Shown: positions 1 to 9,453, numbered from the stretch's first letter. The stretch is 64,000 nucleotides of DNA from Aestuariibacter sp. A3R04 (GCF_018860805.1 NZ_JAHKQR010000003.1:682001-746000); one strand, 5' to 3'. Made by a program: numbers and translations. The notes: generated by a model not told the origin, from the sequence alone.

Positions 1-528
1 GCGCCCACTTAACTCTTCATCACCGGTCATTACTACGTGGACGTTCATGTCTTTGAGTTCACCGGCTGCCTGTAAGGCCTTTAGGGTTTGTAAGATAATG
101 ATATTGCCCCCCTTCATGTCCGCTATGCCGGGGCCTCGGGCGGTGTGGTCATCAATCTTTTCAAAGTGTTGGAAAGTACTTTCTGGCTCAAAGACAGTGT
201 CTAGGTGACCAATCAACAGAATGCGAGGCCCTGTTCCCCCTGCTTTTATTGCCACCAAATGCCCGGCGCGGTCAAAGGCACTGCCATCTTCAAAGGAAAC
301 GTCAAAGCCAAGAGCCTCAAACTGCGGAATAAGGGTATCTGCCACCTGCTTTACGCCGGCAAAGTTCATGGTGCCGCTGTTTATATTTACAATCTCTTCC
401 AACAACTGCACTGCTTGTGTTTGGTTTTCGTCAATGAAAGCGGTCATGGTTGCTTCTTTATTACTTATTGCTGCCATTGCATTAAGTGAGGATAGACAAA
501 CTCCGATGAGCAGTGTCTGTAATTTCAT
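1..528 (-). CDS. M20 glutamate-carboxypeptidase-like peptidase (partial, 3' end outside window)
   Basis: The reading frame is open from an ATG at 528 to the window edge, giving the first 176 residues. It starts with a signal peptide (MKLQTLLIGVCLSSLNAMAA), so the enzyme is exported. M20 metallopeptidase landmarks follow: GHLDTVFE (His and Asp of the first metal motif), GPGIADMKGGN (bridging Asp) and GDEELSG at the edge (catalytic Glu pair). The GPGIAD-KGGN wording resembles the carboxypeptidase G2 group, which removes C-terminal glutamate from folates and other N-acyl glutamates; that substrate is an inference. The gene diverges from upp across about 300 bp. The dimerisation domain and the last metal ligand lie outside the window. 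Confidence 0.85.
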   Translation of the reverse strand, partial: MKLQTLLIGVCLSSLNAMAAISNKEATMTAFIDENQTQAVQLLEEIVNINSGTMNFAGVKQVADTLIPQFEALGFDVSFEDGSAFDRAGHLVAIKAGGTGPRILLIGHLDTVFEPESTFQHFEKIDDHTARGPGIADMKGGNIIILQTLKALQAAGELKDMNVHVVMTGDEELSGR

Positions 529-825
529 ATTGTTGTTCCCTGTGGTGTGTTTATCTGCGACGGTACTTGTCAACGGACCGGGCTGGCAAAGGGTTGTCGA
601 TTAACCTCCTAATCTCTCGGCTAAACAGAGGATTTGATTACCCGCGCTCGTTCAGATGGAATTTAGTGGCCCGAAACAGGGAAATCGTCCCGCCAGAGTT
701 GAAATACTGTGGGGCAGGGCGCAAAATCGGACGTTCTCGCAAGTACGACATCTAAAGCCCCTTCGTCCTCCGGGCGTCGAAGTCACCCATGGGCTTTGAT
801 CAAAGGCAACAAACAGGAGATAACC
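529..825. other. Intergenic region between divergent M20 peptidase and upp
   Basis: These 297 bp separate two divergent genes and must hold both promoters. No convincing -35/-10 pair or binding site was recognised. Overlapping open frames here lack coding character. A Shine-Dalgarno sequence, AGGAGA, lies at 815-820 just before the GTG of upp. Confidence 0.5.
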
Positions 826-1455
826 GTGGCCGTTTTCGAAATCAAGCATCCGTTAATTCAACATAAAATTGGGCTTATGCGCGAAGCCAACATTTCAAGT
901 AAAGACTTCAGAGAGCTGGCCAGTGAAGTTGGAAACTTGCTTACTTATGAAGCCACTAGAGAACTGCCAACAGAGACATCCGCTATAGAAGGTTGGAATG
1001 GAGATACGCTGGATGTGGAAAAAATAAAAGGCAAAAAAATAACCGTGGTGCCGATTCTTCGTGCTGGCCTGGGTATGTTAGATGGCGTGTTGCGTTTAAT
1101 TCCCAATGCAAAGATCAGTGTAGTCGGACTGTATCGCGACGAGGAAACTCTGCAGCCCGTGGCGTATTTTGACAAAGTGGTGAAAGACATCGACATGCGC
1201 ACAGCGCTCATTGTTGATCCAATGCTGGCAACCGGAGGCACGTTAATCGCCACAATCGATCTGCTCAAGCAAAAAGGCTGTGAGCAAATCATGGGGCTGT
1301 TTTTGGTTTCTGCGCCCGAGGGAATTAATGCCGTGTGTGACGCTCACCCCGATGTCGATATTTTTACCGCCTCTATTGATGACAAACTAAACGATAAAGG
1401 ATACATACTGCCAGGTTTGGGTGATGCTGGTGATAAAATCTTCGGTACCCGGTGA
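826..1455 (+). CDS. upp: Uracil phosphoribosyltransferase
   Basis: A cytoplasmic pyrimidine-salvage enzyme that makes UMP from uracil and PRPP. The 209-residue product matches the family length and is recognisable end to end: [41 protein letters not shown], the PRPP-binding loop [12 protein letters not shown] and the C-terminal [17 protein letters not shown]. The GTG start at 826 was chosen because it follows an AGGAGA ribosome site by 5 nt and gives the usual N-terminus. The frame stays open upstream to 709, but that extension would add about 39 residues absent from the family. It appears to be monocistronic. Confidence 0.97.
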   Translation: MAVFEIKHPLIQHKIGLMREANISSKDFRELASEVGNLLTYEATRELPTETSAIEGWNGDTLDVEKIKGKKITVVPILRAGLGMLDGVLRLIPNAKISVVGLYRDEETLQPVAYFDKVVKDIDMRTALIVDPMLATGGTLIATIDLLKQKGCEQIMGLFLVSAPEGINAVCDAHPDVDIFTASIDDKLNDKGYILPGLGDAGDKIFGTR

Positions 1456-2176
1456 CGGACGGGCTTTTATTTCTTTACTGGAGAGGTGAGCACTAAAATT
1501 CACCCTCTGGTATGTAGCAAAATGGTGCGTCAAATGTGAATATTTATGCATTCATGCACCATTATTATCAAATTGCTTTCTCTGCGAACTCTTCTTCTAC
1601 GCTTTTCTTTGCTGTGATAATTCTATCCATAAATGCTGTTTTTTTCACCGCTAAACTGTCCGCTACCCAGTGTTATTTGTCGAGATATCTGTTTTTATTC
1701 CTCTTTTTATAGGACATATTTATCACATTATGACTTTTGTTATGATGTAACATTTTTTCTTGATATTACGTGCTAAGTGTGATTTGCATTGCATTAAATC
1801 TGTGCATCTCAATCAAAAGTATAAGGTTCACTAATCTCGTTATAAAAAATAATTATGCAATATATTGAATTATCTATTCTCACATTTACTACTGTTATTT
1901 TTAATAAATAATTTTTATATGTTTAGCTATTGTTAAAACGGCGATGAATGGATCTAAGGTGCTGAAAACCAAAGTTTAAAGTTAATTTCTCAAATGTAAA
2001 TTCCGTTGGAATAAACCGTTCTTCAATAAAATTTATTTAAAACAGTGTATTAGGTACGCCTTGTGCAAATGTCTTTTATTTAGACACGGCTGAAAGAGCA
2101 CGCGCCAAAGCTGTCATTGGACGCATCACAATAATCAGCTTTACGGCAAGCACAGTACTAAACAGAGGAATACACT
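1456..2176. other. Long AT-rich intergenic region upstream of TonB receptor
   Basis: This 721-bp gap has no ORF with coding character. It is markedly AT-rich between about 1700 and 2050. It should contain the 3' end of the upp transcript and the promoter or leader of the receptor-peptidase operon. Apart from the inverted repeat at 1522-1562 and a ribosome site (AGAGGAA) just before the ATG at 2177, no site could be assigned. The leader is unusually long for an operon of this kind, so distal regulation is possible. Confidence 0.5.
1522..1562. repeat. Interrupted inverted repeat downstream of upp
   Basis: ATGGTGC (1522-1528) is exactly complementary to GCACCAT (1556-1562). Inside it, GTGAAT (1536-1541) can pair with ATTCAT (1550-1555) with one G-U pair around an 8-nt loop, leaving a 7-nt bulge on one side. 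It lies 67 bp after the upp stop and is not followed by a T-run, so it is not a standard intrinsic terminator. It could be an mRNA 3'-end structure or chance in AT-rich DNA. Confidence 0.35.
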
Positions 2177-4996
2177 ATGAAGGCAAAGGTAACGTTACGG
2201 ACCAAAAAGCTCACGCTTGCGGTGGCCATCACCAGTGCACTTAGCGCACCGGTATTCGCCCAGCAATCATCAGGCACGGATAGCGCCGTTGATGAAAAAA
2301 AAATGGAATCCATTCAAGTAACTGGCTCGCGCGTTTCTCGTGATGGCTATGACACGCCGACACCAGTGGCCTCTATGTCAGAAGAAGATATCAACACCTT
2401 TGCTCCCAATAGTGTGGCGGATTTTGTCAACACCATGCCATCGGTTACCGGGAGCTCTACAGCGTCTACCAGCTCTGGTTCATTGAGTAATGGTGCGTCG
2501 GGTATTGCTGCGCTGAACCTTCGCGCACTGGGAACCGGCAGAACGTTGGTGTTATTCGACGGCCAGCGCTCAGTGGTATCTGCTTCTACCGGCCAGGTCG
2601 ATACCAATACCTTCCCACAGTCACTGATTAAGCGAGTGGAAATTGTTACCGGCGGTGCATCTTCGGTTTATGGCTCCGATGCTATCAGCGGTGTGGTGAA
2701 CTTTATCCTCGACAAAGAATATACCGGATTTAAGTCTGAGGTGGAGTACGGCGAGACAACTTACGGTGACAGAGAAAACAACAAAATCGTGCTTACATAT
2801 GGTACAGAGTTGGGAAATGGCGACGGTCACCTGTTGTTAAGTGGCGAAACTTTTCACGCCAACGGTATCCACAATACTACCAGAGAGTACGCAGAGGACG
2901 GTAGTGTAGCGATGATAAACCCGGATACTTCCGATGGCGCGCCTTTTTATTTTGTTGGAAACGGCATTGGTATCTCGAATTACACGCCGGGTGGTTTAAT
3001 TGCATCCGGGCCTCTGGAAGGCACGTATTTTGGCGTTGACGGCGCTCCGGGGCAGTTGGCATACGGCGATGTGTCAGGCCAGTGGATGATTGGTGGTGAC
3101 TGGCAATATACGACTTCGGGCATGATAGGTACGAACTCCCTGGCAGCTGAGATTGACAGAAAGAACCTGTTTGGTCGCTTAAGTTGGATGTTTGGTGAAA
3201 CAGAAGTGTTTTTGCAAGGGTCCTACGCGGAATATGAAGGCCTTAGCTACTATATTAATCCGACCTCCAAAGGCGTAACGATATACGCAGATAACGCTTA
3301 TTTACCCTCCTCTGTATCAGCGCAAATGGCGGAACTGGGTCTAGACAGTTTTTCTCTGAATACCAGTAACGTGGATATGCCGGCATCAGGTAGTAACAAC
3401 AAACGAGATACAACCCGGATTGTCGTTGGTGCCGACGGAGAGTTTACGCTGGCGGGTAAGTTTTTCAACTGGGATGCCTATTACCAGTATGGAAAAACCA
3501 ATACCGATGAGCATATGACATCAACCTACAACTCTTCAAGACTTACGTTAGCAACCGATGCAGTGGTTGACCCTGGTACGGGTAACATTGTCTGCCGCTC
3601 CACACTAACAGATCCCAGTAACGGTTGCGTGCCCTTGAACCGTCTTGGTGTGGGTGTCGCCAGTGATGAAGCACTTAACTATGTACTTGGGCGTCCTCGC
3701 AGAGAGCAGTCTTTCATTCAAGATGTAGCAGCCATTAACTTTTCTACCAATGAGTTAGAGGGCTGGGCAGGTCCGATTTCAATCGCCTTCGGTGCGGAGT
3801 ACCGCAGTGAAGAAATGGACGGTGAGGTTGACTCACAGTATTCCACTGGCTGGAAATACGGTAACTACAAAGTGACAGAGGGGTCATACAACGTAAAAGA
3901 AGCGTACCTCGAAGCACTCGTGCCGGTAATGGAAGATCTTGATTTTAATGGTGCGGTTCGCTACACCGACTACAGTACATCTGGCGGCGTAACAACTTGG
4001 AAAACCGGATTGACCTGGTCTCCCATCGATGATGCCACGTTTCGTCTGACCCGTTCAAAAGATATTCGGGCACCAAATTTATCCGAATTGTATGCCGCCG
4101 GTACGGCACGCTCAAATTCAGTAACGATTAACGGTGCGTCTGTACCAATGATTCAAAATTTGCAAGGTAACCCGAATGTCAGCCCTGAAGAAGGCGATTC
4201 GTGGGGACTCGGGGTGGTACTGCGTCCGTCGTTCCTCGAGGGGTTTTCTGCCACCATCGATTACTACGAAGTGGAAATTGAAGGTGTTATCAGCTTTGTA
4301 TCTGCTGATGCAACAGCGGAATATTGTGTTGAATTCGGCGTGCAACGCTACTGTGACAACATGATTTACGATGAAAGCGGTACCCTGCAAACTATCAATT
4401 TGCTGTACGAAAACCTCAATGCCATGACGGCAAAAGGGGTGGATTATGACTTAACCTATCGTTTTGATACTGCAGATATCATCGACGGTGCACCAGGTGA
4501 CTTTAAACTTCGATTTCTTGCGACAAACTACCTTGAGGCGATCACTGATAACGGTGTGACGGCGATAGATCAGGCTGGATCTGTTGCCAACAGTACGCCG
4601 GACTGGAAGTATCGGGCATCTGTGACTTATAGCCTTGATGACATGCGTTTTGACTTAACCGCCCGAGGTATTTCAGAAGGCACGTTGAGTAACGCGTACA
4701 TTGAATGTTCGTCAAATTGCCCTGAGAGTATTGCGCCAAATTATACGATTAACGATAACACGGTGGCGGCGAAAATCTACCTCGATGCTTATGCATCCAA
4801 GTCAATACCAATGGGTGATACCGGGTCGCTGGAACTGTATATGCAAGTGAGAAACCTGCTGAATTCAGATCCTGCTGAGGTGACATACCCGGCGTTCCAA
4901 GGCTCAGAAAACAGACCTGGCTATCTGGCAACGAATCGCAGTTTATATGACGTGTTAGGTCGCCAGTTCAAAGTGGGTTTCCGTTTGGAATTATAA
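2177..4996 (+). CDS. TonB-dependent outer-membrane receptor (operon with AbgB-like peptidases)
   Basis: A 939-residue outer-membrane active transporter powered by TonB-ExbBD. A signal peptide ends at about PVFAQ. A TonB-box-like segment (MESIQVTGSR) precedes the plug, with typical plug wording: NTMPSVTGSS, LNLRALGTGRTLVLFDGQR, IKRVEIVTGGASSVYGSDAISGVVN. The rest is an alternating beta-strand barrel ending in the aromatic/hydrophobic signal FKVGFRLEL. The start has an AGAGGAA ribosome site. The first peptidase gene begins 12 bp after its stop, so the three genes 2177-8282 form one likely operon and the receptor probably imports the peptidases' substrate. The ligand cannot be read from the sequence. 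Confidence 0.93.
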   Translation: MKAKVTLRTKKLTLAVAITSALSAPVFAQQSSGTDSAVDEKKMESIQVTGSRVSRDGYDTPTPVASMSEEDINTFAPNSVADFVNTMPSVTGSSTASTSSGSLSNGASGIAALNLRALGTGRTLVLFDGQRSVVSASTGQVDTNTFPQSLIKRVEIVTGGASSVYGSDAISGVVNFILDKEYTGFKSEVEYGETTYGDRENNKIVLTYGTELGNGDGHLLLSGETFHANGIHNTTREYAEDGSVAMINPDTSDGAPFYFVGNGIGISNYTPGGLIASGPLEGTYFGVDGAPGQLAYGDVSGQWMIGGDWQYTTSGMIGTNSLAAEIDRKNLFGRLSWMFGETEVFLQGSYAEYEGLSYYINPTSKGVTIYADNAYLPSSVSAQMAELGLDSFSLNTSNVDMPASGSNNKRDTTRIVVGADGEFTLAGKFFNWDAYYQYGKTNTDEHMTSTYNSSRLTLATDAVVDPGTGNIVCRSTLTDPSNGCVPLNRLGVGVASDEALNYVLGRPRREQSFIQDVAAINFSTNELEGWAGPISIAFGAEYRSEEMDGEVDSQYSTGWKYGNYKVTEGSYNVKEAYLEALVPVMEDLDFNGAVRYTDYSTSGGVTTWKTGLTWSPIDDATFRLTRSKDIRAPNLSELYAAGTARSNSVTINGASVPMIQNLQGNPNVSPEEGDSWGLGVVLRPSFLEGFSATIDYYEVEIEGVISFVSADATAEYCVEFGVQRYCDNMIYDESGTLQTINLLYENLNAMTAKGVDYDLTYRFDTADIIDGAPGDFKLRFLATNYLEAITDNGVTAIDQAGSVANSTPDWKYRASVTYSLDDMRFDLTARGISEGTLSNAYIECSSNCPESIAPNYTINDNTVAAKIYLDAYASKSIPMGDTGSLELYMQVRNLLNSDPAEVTYPAFQGSENRPGYLATNRSLYDVLGRQFKVGFRLEL

Positions 4997-5008
4997 GGGA
5001 GAGTTATC

Positions 5009-6625
5009 ATGCCACTCGTATTACAAAGGTTTCATAAACAATTGCTTACAGCGCTTGTTGCACTGGCCCTCTCGGGCGTTGCAAGCGCGTCTCTGGCCGC
5101 TACCAGTATGTCTCAAAACGAGCGAATGGATGCAAAAAAAGCGCTAATCAAGGCCATTGATAGCAAAGCAAAACAAGCACAAGTCATGAACGACATGATT
5201 TTCAGTTTTGGTGAGTTGGGTTTTCAGGAGTATCAAACGTCAAAATACCTCATTGATATCCTCAAAGAGAACGGGTTCAGCGTAGAGGAGGGCATTTCGG
5301 GGATTCCAACTGCTTGGATGGCTACGTGGGGAGAAGGCGAACCGGTTATTGCATTAGGGTCAGATATTGATGGCATACCCAAAGCATCTCAAAAGCCCGG
5401 TGTGGCTTACCACGACCCTATTCTTGAAGGTGCACCTGGGCATGGGGAGGGCCACAATTCCGGCCAGGTCGTTAACATTATTGCTATTTTAGCGGTTAAG
5501 GAATACATGGAAGCGAATGGCCTGACAGGTACGATCAAAGTGTGGCCCGGGGTGGCTGAAGAGCAGCTTGGCACCAAGGCCTATTATGTACGCGACGGGT
5601 ATTTTGAAGATGTTGATGCAGTATTGTTTTCCCATGTATCAAACTCCTTCAGCACCAGTTGGGGAACGGGGCGTGGAAACGGGTTGATATCGGTTCAGTA
5701 TAACTTCTATGGCGAATCAGCCCACAGTGCGGGCTCGCCTTGGCGTGGCAGAAGTGCGTTGGACGCTGTAGAGCTCATGGAAGTGGGAATGAGTTATCGC
5801 CGGGAGCATTTGCGGCTTTCTCAACGTATCCATTCTATTGTGGTAGACGGTGGCGACCAGCCAAACGTTGTCCCTCCTGTGGCGAGTCGCTGGTATTTTT
5901 TCCGTGAATCCGATTATCCGCACATTAAGTCTCTGTGGGAAATAGGTGACAAAATGGCCGAAGGTGCCGCCATGATGTCCAATACTACCTGGGAATCGGT
6001 AGTACTTGGTTCTGCATGGCCACAACACATGAACAAGGCGATGGCAGAAGACGCTTATGAAAATATAAAGCTGGTGGGTATGCCAGCATGGTCTGCAGAC
6101 GATATAGCCCTGGCAAAAGCGCTACAGAAGGAAATCGGCGTTGAACCAGAGGGCTTGCGTACAGAGATCAGCGAATTGAGTGACCCACCGGATCCGAAAA
6201 AACTCACCGGCGGTGGTTCAGATGACATTGGTGATATATCGTGGCAAGTACCTACCATCACGCTTAGATACCCGGCGAATATTCCCAATTTACCCGGGCA
6301 CAATTGGTCGAATGCGGTTGCCATGGCGACACCCATTGCGCACAAAGGTATTGTGGCTGGTGCCAAAGCCCAGGCACTTACACTTTTCGATTTACTTACC
6401 GATGACGCACTAATGGACAGAGCATGGGATTACTACAAAAACGTTCAGACAAAAGACGCGTCCTATACCCCCTTGCTCAGAGCGCAGGACAAACCTGCCG
6501 TACATTTGAACAAAGGCATTATGGCCGAGTTCAAGGGCGATATGTCTGAATATTATTACGATCCGGAAAAATACGACACCTACATGGAACAGTTGGGCGT
6601 GTCTTATCCCACAGTCAGAGAATAA
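5009..6625 (+). CDS. Exported M20-family amidohydrolase, AbgB-like (copy 1)
   Basis: A 538-residue metallo-amidohydrolase with a signal peptide (about residues 1-31, ending ASASLAA), so probably periplasmic, unlike cytoplasmic AbgB. Family landmarks are in order: GELGFQEYQTSKYL, GHGEGHNSGQVVN (metal motif), WPGVAEEQLGTKAYYV (catalytic Glu pair), SAHSAGSPWRGRSALDAVELM (dimerisation domain), GGDQPNVVP, GGGSDDIGDISWQVP and PIAHKGIVAGAKA (last metal His). This follows the E. coli p-aminobenzoyl-glutamate hydrolase subunit B pattern closely. Unusually, the Cys of the family's GHGCGHN motif is Glu here. A strong GGGAGAG ribosome site precedes the ATG. The substrate is probably an N-acyl or aminoacyl amide; the exact compound is unknown. 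Confidence 0.88.
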   Translation: MPLVLQRFHKQLLTALVALALSGVASASLAATSMSQNERMDAKKALIKAIDSKAKQAQVMNDMIFSFGELGFQEYQTSKYLIDILKENGFSVEEGISGIPTAWMATWGEGEPVIALGSDIDGIPKASQKPGVAYHDPILEGAPGHGEGHNSGQVVNIIAILAVKEYMEANGLTGTIKVWPGVAEEQLGTKAYYVRDGYFEDVDAVLFSHVSNSFSTSWGTGRGNGLISVQYNFYGESAHSAGSPWRGRSALDAVELMEVGMSYRREHLRLSQRIHSIVVDGGDQPNVVPPVASRWYFFRESDYPHIKSLWEIGDKMAEGAAMMSNTTWESVVLGSAWPQHMNKAMAEDAYENIKLVGMPAWSADDIALAKALQKEIGVEPEGLRTEISELSDPPDPKKLTGGGSDDIGDISWQVPTITLRYPANIPNLPGHNWSNAVAMATPIAHKGIVAGAKAQALTLFDLLTDDALMDRAWDYYKNVQTKDASYTPLLRAQDKPAVHLNKGIMAEFKGDMSEYYYDPEKYDTYMEQLGVSYPTVRE

Positions 6626-6683
6626 ACTAACTTACGAGCTACAGGCGGTGGGATAGCTCAGCGCCCGTGGACAGGAGTGTTGT

Positions 6684-8282
6684 ATGAAAAAATTGATTAA
6701 CGCGTGCCGTTTCGCAATGTTTTCAGGTGTATTGGTGTCCGCAGTGCAGGCCACCACGTTTACCACTGAACAACGCGAGGCAGCTAAAGACGAACTGGTT
6801 GCGACAATTGATAAACAAGCCAAGTTGGCACAGGTCATGAACGACATGATCTTCAGTTTTGGTGAACTGGGGTTTCAGGAAATTGAAACGTCGGCGTACT
6901 TAACTACTTTCCTCGAAGAACACGGTTTTGCGGTAGAGCGGGGGATTGCCGGTATTCCTACTGCCTGGTATGCCACTTGGGGAAGTGGAAAGCCTGTAAT
7001 CGCGTTGGGCACAGATTTAGATGGTATCCCCAAAGCTTCGCAAAAGCCCGGCGTAGCGTATCACGACCCCATCGTTGAAGGCGCGCCCGGCCATGGTGAA
7101 GGGCATAATTCAGGTCAGGTCGTGAATATTATCGCTGCGCTGGCGATGAAAGAATATATGAGTGCCAACGGCATTGAAGGCACACTTGTGCTGTGGCCAG
7201 GTGTGGCAGAAGAGCAATTGGCCACTAAGGCCTATTATGTGCGGGACGGTTACTTCGACAACGTTGATGCCGTTTTGTATTCCCACGTTGGCAGCGGTTT
7301 CGGTACGTTTTACGGCAATCCCGGTATGTCAGGGATGGTATCGGTTAAATACAACTTCTACGGAGAATCGGCCCATAGTGCGGGTTCGCCCTGGCGTGGT
7401 CGCAGTGCATTGGATGCGGTAGAACTTATGTCAGTGGGTATGAACTATCGCCGTGAGCATTTACGCATTGCCCAACGAACACATGCCGTTATTGTGGATG
7501 GTGGGGATCAGCCAAACGTTGTACCGCCAAAAGCTACTGCCTGGTATTTTTTTCGTGAAACCGATTACCCCCACATTAAAGCACTGTGGGAAGTGGGTGA
7601 CAAGATGGCTGAAGGGGCAGCGCTAATGAGCAATACTTCATGGGATTCTGTTGTTATGGGGACTGCCTGGCCTGGTCATTTTAATAAGCCGCTGGCGCTG
7701 GCGGCATACGAGAACATTAAGAAAGTGGGCATGCCGACTTGGTCGGATGCTGACGTGACACTGGCCAGAGCCCTGCAAAAAGAAATCGGAGCAGAAGTTA
7801 TCGGGCTACCAGAAAAAATCATGCCCATGCGTGAACCTCCTCCACAGGACAAACTCACCGGCGGTGGCTCAGACGACGTTGGCGATATTGCCTGGAATGT
7901 GCCGACAATTTTTATGCTTTACCCGTCCAACATTCCCAATTTACCTGGCCACAACTGGGCAAATGCGGTTTCAATGGCGACGCCCATTGCACATAAGGGA
8001 ATCATCGCCGGAGCGAAGGCTCACGCGATGAATATGGTCGATTTGTTTACCAACCCGGACTTGTTACCCGAAATGCACGCGTATTTTAATGATGTTCAAA
8101 CCAAAGACATCAAGTACGAGTCATTGTTAAGAGACGGAGATGAACCGCAAATTTACCTAAATAAAGATATTATGGCCAGGTACCGGGACAAGATGCGAAA
8201 GTTTTATTACGACCCCGAAAAATATGACACTTATCTGGAACAACTGGGGATAAATTACCCTATGGTAAAAGGCGACGAGTAA
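6684..8282 (+). CDS. Exported M20-family amidohydrolase, AbgB-like (copy 2)
   Basis: A 532-residue tandem paralogue of the preceding gene, 58 bp downstream. It is nearly colinear with copy 1 (shared QVMNDMIFSFGELGFQE, GIPKASQKPGVAYHDPI, SAHSAGSPWRGRSALDAVEL). A short signal peptide (MKKLINACRFAMFSGVLVSAVQA) is present, with an ACAGGAG ribosome site before the ATG. It carries the same GHGEGHNSG motif with Glu in place of the usual Cys. Differences cluster after the first metal motif (SGFGTFYGNPGMSG against SFSTSWGTGRGNG) and before GGGSDD, where substrate specificity could differ. An intrinsic terminator at 8445-8472 closes the operon. The two copies may act as a heteromer, as AbgA and AbgB do, or on different substrates; this is inference. 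Confidence 0.88.
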   Translation: MKKLINACRFAMFSGVLVSAVQATTFTTEQREAAKDELVATIDKQAKLAQVMNDMIFSFGELGFQEIETSAYLTTFLEEHGFAVERGIAGIPTAWYATWGSGKPVIALGTDLDGIPKASQKPGVAYHDPIVEGAPGHGEGHNSGQVVNIIAALAMKEYMSANGIEGTLVLWPGVAEEQLATKAYYVRDGYFDNVDAVLYSHVGSGFGTFYGNPGMSGMVSVKYNFYGESAHSAGSPWRGRSALDAVELMSVGMNYRREHLRIAQRTHAVIVDGGDQPNVVPPKATAWYFFRETDYPHIKALWEVGDKMAEGAALMSNTSWDSVVMGTAWPGHFNKPLALAAYENIKKVGMPTWSDADVTLARALQKEIGAEVIGLPEKIMPMREPPPQDKLTGGGSDDVGDIAWNVPTIFMLYPSNIPNLPGHNWANAVSMATPIAHKGIIAGAKAHAMNMVDLFTNPDLLPEMHAYFNDVQTKDIKYESLLRDGDEPQIYLNKDIMARYRDKMRKFYYDPEKYDTYLEQLGINYPMVKGDE

Positions 8283-8444
8283 GCTACTGACACGAGCGTG
8301 AATCGCTTGTGGCAGTGCATGGCCAGGGTTTGTTTTTTACAGGAAAACAGGCTTAGGTCAACCAGGTCTGCCGGATGGGGTTGCCTGTCTGGCCTGACAT
8401 GCCCATGAGGGCAATCATGTGTACGTGCTCCGTTGAGCGTTTTC

Positions 8445-8472
8445 AGGCAGCCATTTTGTGCTGCCTTTTTTT
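8445..8472 (+). terminator. Intrinsic terminator of the receptor-peptidase operon
   Basis: AGGCAGC (8445-8451) and GCTGCCT (8460-8466) form a 7-bp GC-rich stem with an 8-nt loop, followed by a run of seven T. The T-run overlaps the stop codon of the converging LysR gene. Confidence 0.85.
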
Positions 8473-9325
8473 ATGTGGCCAGTTCGGTGACGATGGTTTT
8501 AGCCAGCAGCTCTATTGCCTCAGAGCGCACTTTTTGTGGATTGACCAAACACACGCCAATTTGACCCAGTTCGGGCAACGACTGTGAGGCAGACAGAACA
8601 TGTAATCCATTGGGCACAGTACTTTTTGCCAGAACGGTTATTCCTAACCCTTCATTGATGGCGGTTTGAATGCCGTTGAGATCACCAATGGTATAAACTA
8701 TTTGCCATTGCTTTTTACTTTGCGCGAGTAGATTGGTAGCTCGCTTCCTGTAAATGCAGGGGGCTGGGGCCGCAATAATAGGGAGTTTCTCTGGCAGGTT
8801 GTTGACAAACCGTTGGCTGCCTACCCAAACCAGCTGTTCGGTAACAATGTAACCGTCTTGGTCCGGATCTGGCTGTTCCTGCAACGACAAAATAAGGTCA
8901 AACTGATTTTTTAGCGGCTCACATAATAAGTCTTTGCTTAAAGCGCAGTGCACTTCCATAGAGACTTCCGGATAGGATTGCGTGAACCGGCGTATAATTT
9001 TCGGCATCAAGGTGGTCGAGAACTCGCTGGGTATACCCAACTTTATATTTCCACTCACCTGAGGACGGCCGAATTCCGCCATCGCCTGGTCGTTCAACAT
9101 CAGAATTTTCATGCCGAACTCTAACAATTTACTGCCCGCCAAGGTCAGCGTTAAGCGATTTCCTTCGCGAGAGAACAGCTTCTCGCCTACGACGTCTTCC
9201 AACTTTTTAATTTGGAGGCTGATCGCCGGCTGCGTTCGCTTCAGACGTTCTGCACAAACTGTATAGCTGCCAGTTTGCGCAATGGTCACAAAGGATCTAA
9301 GAAAGTCGATGGACAAATTTTTCAT
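8471..9325 (-). CDS. LysR-family transcriptional regulator
   Basis: A 284-residue DNA-binding regulator. The N-terminal winged helix-turn-helix reads LRSFVTIAQTGSYTVCAERLKRTQPAISLQIKKLEDVVGEKLF (quoted here in parts: residues about 6-48 of this start), followed by FSREGNRLTLTLAG and a periplasmic-binding-protein-like effector domain. The ATG at 9325 was preferred over an upstream in-frame one at 9355 because TAGGAG lies just before it and because the upstream extension would cover the dyad at 9342-9364. It is divergent from the SHMT gene, the classical layout in which a LysR regulator controls its neighbour and itself. The effector is unknown; an amino-acid or one-carbon metabolite would fit the context. 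Confidence 0.9.
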   Translation of the reverse strand: MKNLSIDFLRSFVTIAQTGSYTVCAERLKRTQPAISLQIKKLEDVVGEKLFSREGNRLTLTLAGSKLLEFGMKILMLNDQAMAEFGRPQVSGNIKLGIPSEFSTTLMPKIIRRFTQSYPEVSMEVHCALSKDLLCEPLKNQFDLILSLQEQPDPDQDGYIVTEQLVWVGSQRFVNNLPEKLPIIAAPAPCIYRKRATNLLAQSKKQWQIVYTIGDLNGIQTAINEGLGITVLAKSTVPNGLHVLSASQSLPELGQIGVCLVNPQKVRSEAIELLAKTIVTELAT

Positions 9326-9341
9326 GCCTACACTCCTACTG

Positions 9342-9364
9342 AAAATAGGAGGCAATCCTATTTT
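9342..9364. promoter_or_regulatory. Inverted repeat in the LysR/SHMT divergent promoter region
   Basis: AAAATAGG (9342-9349) and CCTATTTT (9357-9364) are perfect inverted repeats separated by 7 bp. They lie 17 bp upstream of the LysR start codon and about 90 bp upstream of the SHMT start. Position and symmetry fit a LysR-type binding site serving autoregulation and control of the divergent gene. Binding is inferred. Confidence 0.6.
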
Positions 9365-9453
9365 ATAAACTTATGGTTCGATTGTTTTTATTAATTTTAT
9401 TTATTCTTGTACTACAACTAGCATAAAGAAAACTAAAACACAATGGAGATAGA

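Noticed and set aside
709..825. N-terminal extension of upp in the long open frame
   Set aside because: Family proteins start at the GTG at 826, which has a good ribosome site; the extension has no homologous sequence character.
5009..8282. Tandem peptidases as a recent duplication error or pseudogene
   Set aside because: Both frames are full length with all motifs and separate ribosome sites, and many substitutions have accumulated, so both are maintained genes.
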